Shown here: one piece after another, positions 5,401 to 8,744 of the stretch
How the letters are laid out: the number at the start of each line of letters is the position of its first letter
Numbering within the stretch: the stretch's first letter is position 1
Origin: Euryarchaeota archaeon UBA173
Lineage (GTDB): Archaea > Thermoplasmatota > Poseidoniia > Poseidoniales > Thalassarchaeaceae
DNA: 8,744 bases
Reading direction: 5' to 3'
Assembly: GCA_002498925.1 (NCBI GenBank)
Contig: DAJH01000055.1
Location: 4,911 to 13,654, forward strand
Made by a program: the position numbers and the translations under genes
Notes under the pieces: model-generated
Database searches by the model: none
The model's input: only the letters and a program-made list of their open reading frames with translations
What the model was told of the DNA's origin: nothing

Positions 5401-7635
5401 GACTTCGACAATGACGGCTCAGTTCACGTTACATGGTTCGAGTCCTCCCCTGACGCTGCTGATGGTGAAGGAGTGGTAGAACTCCGCTGGACTAGGATTA
5501 CTACCCCTCAACTCGACCAAAACGGCCAACTTCCACTAGGACAGAGTTTGGATGAAGCATATGCCGTGATCAACACCAGAATAATCGCCCAAAGCACGAC
5601 CAACCTGATGGGCGTGTTTGGGGATGGAATCAGCTCTGGCTCACAACCGATCGTCAACTTCGATTGGCCGAACAGGGACATTGTATGGACAACCCCTGAC
5701 TGCGAGGAATCCGAGACTGTGACAGAGGACCAGTGGGACGTGTGCATGTGGTCAGAGAATGTATACCAGATGGATCTAGTACCGGCCGAAAACCAAGGTG
5801 AAGAAATAACACTCAATCCAGGAGAGGCGACAACCATAGATCTCGTTCTGAGAGGTCCAAGGGTACCGGGAGGCAGTGACATAGTCATAGCATCCTCCTC
5901 CGAGATCATGCCCAATTGGTTTTCCGACCTGGGCTTTTCTGGCAACTACCAACCAACCACCACTCTCGTGGAGGACGTCGACTCCGAATTGGAGCTATTC
6001 CTCAGGGCACCCAGCCTGAGAGAGGTGAATCAAGACCAGTCCTTCGAAGTAACAATCACAGTGACTTCCTCGACAATGTCACAGGCGACTACCAGCACTA
6101 CAGTTCTGGTGAACCTGGTAAATGAGGGAGATTGGGATGACGACGACAATGATGGAATCCCCGACTCGGAAGATGACTGCCAGTTTGGGGACACGGACTG
6201 GACGTCCAGTTTCCAGACCGATCACGATTCAGACGGATGTCAGGACTCGACAGAGGACGATGACGACGACAATGATGGATTCCTGGACTCAGAAGATAAT
6301 TGCCCGTCAGGCGTTGAAGGACACATATTAGATGCTGACAACGATGGCTGTGATGATACCTCGGAAGACCCAGATAACGACGGGGATGGGGTCGAGAATC
6401 ACCTAGATATGTGCCCCGACGGGGCCCAGTACTGGGGGGACTTCGCCGAGGACCATGACGGCGATGGCTGCCGCGATGGAGACGAAGACGATAACGACGA
6501 CAATGATCCCTTCGATGATATTGAAGACGATTGCCCCAAGGGTGAGATTGGGTGGTCTGACATGATTTTTGACAACGACGGCGATGGATGTCACGATCTG
6601 AAGGAAGATACGGATGATGACAATGACGGCATTCTAGATCGGGACGACTTGTGCCCCCATGGGATGACGCTTTGGTTCTCAGAGCCGACCGGGGATTTCG
6701 ATGGTGATGGATGCCATGATGTTGTTGAGGACGATGACGACGACAACGACGGGGTCCCGGACGAAGACGATCACTGCCTGATGGGAGTGTCAAATTGGGA
6801 CTCTACTCTGATTACGGACTGGGATTTCGATGGCTGTCACGATGAGATGGAAGACGCGGACGACGACAACGACGGTGTCTTGGACCACTCAGACGAATGT
6901 CAGAGAAGCACCCCAATAGGCCCAGCAATGGACTTGGATCTTGATGGGTGCAATGACTCCACAGAGGACAATGACTTGGATAACGATGGAATCAATACTC
7001 CATCGGACAACTGTGAGGAAGACCGTACCTCGGATTGGGTTTCTACTGCTTGGAACGATGTAGATCAGGATGGCTGCGTAGACACGGATGATTGGGACGA
7101 CGACAACGACGGTGTATCCGATGCCATCGACGACTGCCCTTCCACGCAATTCCTGACAATCGACATTGATCGGGACGGATGCATGGATGACACCGAGGAC
7201 GATGACGATGACAACGACGGCGTACCAGACTCCAGAGATCTCTGCCCGACGGGGATAATGAACTGGATTTCCGATAAATCAACAGATATCGACGGGGACG
7301 GGTGCATGGACTCCGCGGAGGACGAAAACGTTCCTAATGCACTATTGAATACCATAACAGGTAGTGCATTCACCACCTTGATGGCGGCCAGCATCGGTAT
7401 CTTACTTGTAGCAGCAGCTGTAATGGCCAGAAGGAGCCGAGGCATAGCTCCACGAATCCACTCAGATGGAACATGGGAAGTCGAATCCACAATGTCTGAG
7501 GCAGGTAGTTCAGAGGTCCAACAGGAGGCCGAAAAGGAAGATGGAGTGAGGAAACTATCCGATATTGGGTATTCTCCAGAGGTGGCCAAGGCCATACTGG
7601 ACGCCGAGGAACAAGCACGAAGGGGACGCAACTGA
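2470..7635 (+). CDS. giant C-terminally anchored surface protein: split beta-propeller with nested VWA domain and Ca-binding repeats
   Basis: 1,721 residues counted from ATG 2470. ATG 2503 (Met12) may be the real start: it gives a compact signal peptide with a Lys-rich n-region, hydrophobic core about 24-38 and likely cleavage near 44. Order: seven W-centred propeller-like motifs (such as NVHIVWVD) at W95, W149, W210, W272, then W915, W989, W1073. Inside this series is a VWA domain with MIDAS motif DTSGS (287-291) and second acidic motif VSDEG (445-449). Inside the VWA, at about 551-800, is a beta-sandwich whose second half (700-800) resembles a domain common in bacterial surface proteins, split by a further module at about 582-697. 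An Ig-like stretch follows (1100-1218), then ten Asp/Cys repeats of thrombospondin type-3 style (1221-1619), a transmembrane helix (about 1632-1653) with RRSR after it, and a 68-residue cytoplasmic tail. About 27 N-glycosylation sequons occur before residue 890. The likely role is calcium-dependent adhesion or ligand binding at the cell surface; the partner is unknown. It is probably co-transcribed with the following regulator. Confidence 0.88.
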   Translation: MVRATVDASNRMAAKKNTAKSQMSVLIIAILVTSLFAPSMSLASISLEPDQSKNFTANNTTDEAATQALLSNLNTSNPIEVTGIMDDQGRVHLVWIENGTSPMLQYALISTNGIDTVLIANTLVGQSNYTEVSSPSMVLDSDSNAHIVWAITDVEILYSILDPSEDDQDGSTGDVYNMTLTSEYIIAEGTGIRNDPDIAVDSNDAMHIVWVDTYDPQGLYFGTPLIYYKMMAMNSTGGVEVVINNTLVTPALGYKGNPAVSIGVNNTVIVVWEDTRGSLIEYVGLLDTSGSMTAEWEDMCAVFYGGNLTSGEYFQGVKPLLESASITVLETLYALSGQMSHASNHKNCEDGYAAGGNGTAGPRTDYLGQIPTDNSGGIRALTEVVYNGSALSIPTDWGYYSEMWGPGSTWACTSWRDYSSMTPGNPPSTADHSWNPNATKLIIPVSDEGPYGGSGNGYEAQDADDNQSIREAHDACVNAGIIPIPVAGTTSYGANTIWANDTHVRSHMMDLAQCNANFTGLADRTCDGLTTATKDAGGEMFLYPSDNMANFEGDFESGYLTNGWGASGSSDIWSVEAADNGLVYSQANLCDIGGATGNPSFYSVSCNYTQPAGQTVDLTVNVDNWASEFSMDVILPDGTVASFNSSSVYNQYSGVLVSFTGAGNYTIFLNDTYGDGGTSVSADYTYVSSTNPSSTPISGTYSAQSGSITHGESTNLEFTGVLANGTVSFSYNVSSEAGYDFLKFYLDGVQLAQWSGAQSGNFSTPVSLGQHTLKWTYAKDGSVSSGNDAAWIDDVVIPVANYTDEVNALVQSIIALTTSSGSTETYLSVLDPYSMISNPRSTWSMGDPGHSVDSETGEYIEDTGPSVDYVWQDGIGWSTIGHLVIVNDTRLTNGHGWSVSPEVNSDEDGNVHIVWVDGRSEEHSRTAPSQLHYMQLDLSRAGPFDGEAEGLDLSTVSVVSDSLVPGSDMTWGANPRVDFDNDGSVHVTWFESSPDAADGEGVVELRWTRITTPQLDQNGQLPLGQSLDEAYAVINTRIIAQSTTNLMGVFGDGISSGSQPIVNFDWPNRDIVWTTPDCEESETVTEDQWDVCMWSENVYQMDLVPAENQGEEITLNPGEATTIDLVLRGPRVPGGSDIVIASSSEIMPNWFSDLGFSGNYQPTTTLVEDVDSELELFLRAPSLREVNQDQSFEVTITVTSSTMSQATTSTTVLVNLVNEGDWDDDDNDGIPDSEDDCQFGDTDWTSSFQTDHDSDGCQDSTEDDDDDNDGFLDSEDNCPSGVEGHILDADNDGCDDTSEDPDNDGDGVENHLDMCPDGAQYWGDFAEDHDGDGCRDGDEDDNDDNDPFDDIEDDCPKGEIGWSDMIFDNDGDGCHDLKEDTDDDNDGILDRDDLCPHGMTLWFSEPTGDFDGDGCHDVVEDDDDDNDGVPDEDDHCLMGVSNWDSTLITDWDFDGCHDEMEDADDDNDGVLDHSDECQRSTPIGPAMDLDLDGCNDSTEDNDLDNDGINTPSDNCEEDRTSDWVSTAWNDVDQDGCVDTDDWDDDNDGVSDAIDDCPSTQFLTIDIDRDGCMDDTEDDDDDNDGVPDSRDLCPTGIMNWISDKSTDIDGDGCMDSAEDENVPNALLNTITGSAFTTLMAASIGILLVAAAVMARRSRGIAPRIHSDGTWEVESTMSEAGSSEVQQEAEKEDGVRKLSDIGYSPEVAKAILDAEEQARRGRN
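6130..7326 (+). repeat. ten tandem Asp/Cys calcium-binding repeats (within the surface-protein gene)
   Basis: Residues 1221-1619 consist of ten units of about 36-42 residues, each with a DxDxDGC half and an Asp-rich half of the form DDDNDGxxDxxDxC. First-half Cys: 1237, 1278, 1315, 1355, 1395, 1436, 1477, 1515, 1556, 1592. Second-half Cys: 1257, 1294, 1334, 1374, 1414, 1456, 1494, 1536, 1571, 1612. The pattern resembles thrombospondin type-3 / OmpA-linker calcium-binding repeats, which form a stiff Ca-loaded stalk. At DNA level the units share GAYGAC-rich runs but have diverged, so this is an old array, not a recent expansion. Confidence 0.85.
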
Positions 7636-7691
7636 TTCTGGATTAGCAACTATGAAGCAATTTGATAACCTCAACAATACACTGGGGTGAT

Positions 7692-7695
7692 GAGG
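7692..7695 (+). promoter_or_regulatory. Shine-Dalgarno site of the HTH regulator
   Basis: GAGG lies 6 nt before ATG 7702, inside a longer stretch (GGGGTGATGAGG) that resembles the anti-Shine-Dalgarno complement. This favours 7702 over the upstream in-frame starts GTG 7687 and ATG 7690, which have no suitable site. Confidence 0.45.
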
Positions 7696-7701
7696 ATTTC
7701 C

Positions 7702-8346
7702 ATGAGGGCAGTCAGAGTCGAGTGCGCGGCCCCCTCAATAATCCACGACTCGCGTGCTGCTTTAGCCATGAATAGCATAAGCTGGGACTACAGGGGGACC
7801 CTAGGGTTAGATGGGGGCAACTTGCGAATAATGTGCGAGTGTATCACAGCGGATGGAGAATGCCCACAGGCGGGTTTCAGCTTGCCGGGTGTCACAATAG
7901 TGGAGATACTCGAGGAATGGCAGACGGACTACCTTACTCACCATCTGATTACTTTGGAATTCTCAAGAGAGTTCATTGGAAGGTTCTTCGAGAATGGGGA
8001 CCTTACGATTTTGGCGGGCACGAATCTGACCAGCAACGGACTCGTGGTCCAGGTTGCTGGAAGGCAGTCATCCATGGTGTCCTTCCTGAGGTCGATCAGG
8101 GAAGCTATCCCAATTGAAAGGGTCACCAAGGCTAGAAACTCGGAGGGAATAGCCCAGAACGGTCCAACCCTCCAGCAGTACAGAATAGTGAAGCTAGCAT
8201 ACAAGAGTGGATGGTATGAAGTTCCAAAGAAGGTCTCAATAAGGGGCCTGGCAAGCAAACTCGGATTATCCAAATCGACAGTTGCAGAGCAGCTGATCAA
8301 GGCAGAGAGTGAGATAGTGGGGGATTTCTTGGGCAAGTCGGACTAG
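7702..8346 (+). CDS. Bat-type helix-turn-helix transcriptional regulator
   Basis: From ATG 7702 the protein has 214 residues. The last third matches the HTH_10 (bacterio-opsin activator, Bat) DNA-binding domain: LQQYRIVKLAYKSGWYEVP (about 157-175), then KVSIRGLASKLGLSKSTVAEQL (about 177-198), with the family's hallmark aromatic-Glu-Val-Pro followed by an S/T-rich helix-turn-helix. The N-terminal 150 residues match no sensor domain I recognise. They are typical in length for small Bat-like archaeal regulators and carry four Cys (8, 45, 47, 54), three of them close together, which could bind metal or sense redox state. The gene begins 66 nt after the surface-protein stop with no obvious terminator or strong promoter between, so it is probably in the same transcript. 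Its stop codon overlaps that of the convergent Nre gene. In-frame GTG 7687 and ATG 7690 are alternative starts. Targets are unknown; autoregulation of the surface-protein operon is a guess. Confidence 0.88.
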   Translation: MRAVRVECAAPSIIHDSRAALAMNSISWDYRGTLGLDGGNLRIMCECITADGECPQAGFSLPGVTIVEILEEWQTDYLTHHLITLEFSREFIGRFFENGDLTILAGTNLTSNGLVVQVAGRQSSMVSFLRSIREAIPIERVTKARNSEGIAQNGPTLQQYRIVKLAYKSGWYEVPKKVSIRGLASKLGLSKSTVAEQLIKAESEIVGDFLGKSD

Positions 8347-8744
8347 AATGCGTCCAATCGCATCTGAATACTCCTGTTCACGAACCAAGATCCCCGTAAC
8401 TCAGTTGGCGATGAAACCATACCCCCTACGAAAGCTATCGCTTCTTCAAGGGAGTCAAAGCTCCTGCTCTTCCCTCTCAGAGCCGCTCTAACGGTCTCAC
8501 GAATCAGCCAAACACCTACAGGCGCCCAGTAACCAGGCCCAATGTCCCTCCATACCAGACAAGCTCCGGATCTCCCAATTGACTCCAGATATTCCAACAC
8601 TCCTAGCCTCGCAGAGTAATATGCCCCAGTTACCCTGCTTGCATATTTTGCTCTTGGCTTACCTTCTTCCCAGTCCCCGAGAACCTTGCCACTTTCCGAC
8701 CATAGAGAGCCACCAGTCCAAGCCTCCATCATGTGGAAGGCCCA
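8343..8744 (-). CDS. nreA: archaeal Nre DNA-repair protein, C-terminal part (5' end beyond window)
   Basis: The frame is open from the window edge, beginning WAFHMMEAW, so the gene starts outside; ATG 8732 is not its start. The 133 visible residues carry the C-terminal domain of archaeal Nre proteins (DUF651): GKPRAKYASRVTGAYYSARLGV (about 24-45) and GYWAPVGVWLIRETVR (about 71-86). The last seven residues, QMRLDAF, fit a PCNA-interacting (PIP) box Q-x-x-L-x-x-F at the extreme C-terminus. Nre proteins act in archaeal DNA repair; in Haloferax, NreA works with UvrABC on mitomycin C damage and depends on a C-terminal PIP box. The zinc-finger N-terminal part is not in view. The stop TAG at 8345-8343 overlaps the regulator's stop on the other strand. 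The family call is from memory of sequence patterns; the choice between NreA and NreB is not certain. Confidence 0.78.
   Translation of the reverse strand, partial: WAFHMMEAWTGGSLWSESGKVLGDWEEGKPRAKYASRVTGAYYSARLGVLEYLESIGRSGACLVWRDIGPGYWAPVGVWLIRETVRAALRGKSRSFDSLEEAIAFVGGMVSSPTELRGSWFVNRSIQMRLDAF

Noticed and set aside
6098..6793. 231-codon minus-strand ORF rich in Arg, His and Pro
   Set aside because: It is the antisense image of the Asp-rich repeats (GAC/GAT codons read as GTC/ATC in one frame and CGT/CGA or CAT-like codons in others); its composition comes from the repeat.
6130..7326. Direct DNA repeats suggesting a CRISPR array or recent tandem duplication
   Set aside because: The repetition is in-frame, with units of unequal length and diverged codons, so it reflects protein repeats rather than identical repeats with spacers.
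7065..7649. 194-codon Ser-rich minus-strand ORF
   Set aside because: Antisense to the last repeats, membrane helix and tail of the surface protein, which have a clear functional pattern on the plus strand.
7938..8336. 132-codon minus-strand ORF
   Set aside because: Antisense to the Bat-type HTH domain; no motifs of its own.

Overview
The window looks like chromosomal DNA of an uncultured planktonic archaeon, most likely a Marine Group II/III-type member of the Thermoplasmatota (Poseidoniia). This is inferred from gene content, not from a phylogenetic marker. The clues are: the C-terminal part of an archaeal Nre DNA-repair protein ending in a PCNA-binding motif; a regulator with a Bat-type (bacterio-opsin activator) helix-turn-helix; TATA-like promoter elements with little Shine-Dalgarno use; a giant membrane-anchored surface protein with Asp-rich calcium-binding repeats; and metabolic genes of bacterial type (MetK, SDR).

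Layout. (1) Bases 1-1058, minus strand: a probable operon read leftwards. It holds a possible 30-residue leaderless ORF, a short-chain dehydrogenase/reductase (SDR) with an unusual active site, and, 1 nt further on, the start of a Rieske [2Fe-2S] protein cut by the window edge. (2) Around 1082-1089 a near-symmetrical TATA-like element lies between this operon and the divergent metK gene. (3) 1145-2401, plus strand: bacterial-type S-adenosylmethionine synthetase. (4) 2402-2469: T-tract, a hairpin of about 28 nt and a TATA-like element. (5) 2470-7635, plus strand: a secreted, C-terminally anchored protein of about 1,720 residues. It has a beta-propeller-like repeat domain interrupted by a von Willebrand A (VWA) domain, which is itself interrupted by beta-sandwich domains. 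These are followed by an Ig-like region, ten Cys/Asp-rich calcium-binding repeats, one transmembrane helix and a cytoplasmic tail. (6) 7702-8346, plus strand: Bat-type HTH regulator just downstream, probably co-transcribed. (7) 8343-8744, minus strand: 3' end of an Nre gene, converging on the regulator with overlapping stop codons.

How the genes relate. The SDR and Rieske genes are tightly coupled and probably act in one oxidoreductive pathway, but the substrate cannot be told from the sequence. MetK supplies S-adenosylmethionine. The giant surface protein and the regulator behind it form the most unusual unit: a calcium-dependent adhesion or ligand-binding protein with an intracellular tail, next to a DNA-binding protein. 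Nre is a separate DNA-repair gene. No gene-free stretch exceeds 300 bases, and I saw no tRNA, rRNA, CRISPR array, insertion sequence or integration site.
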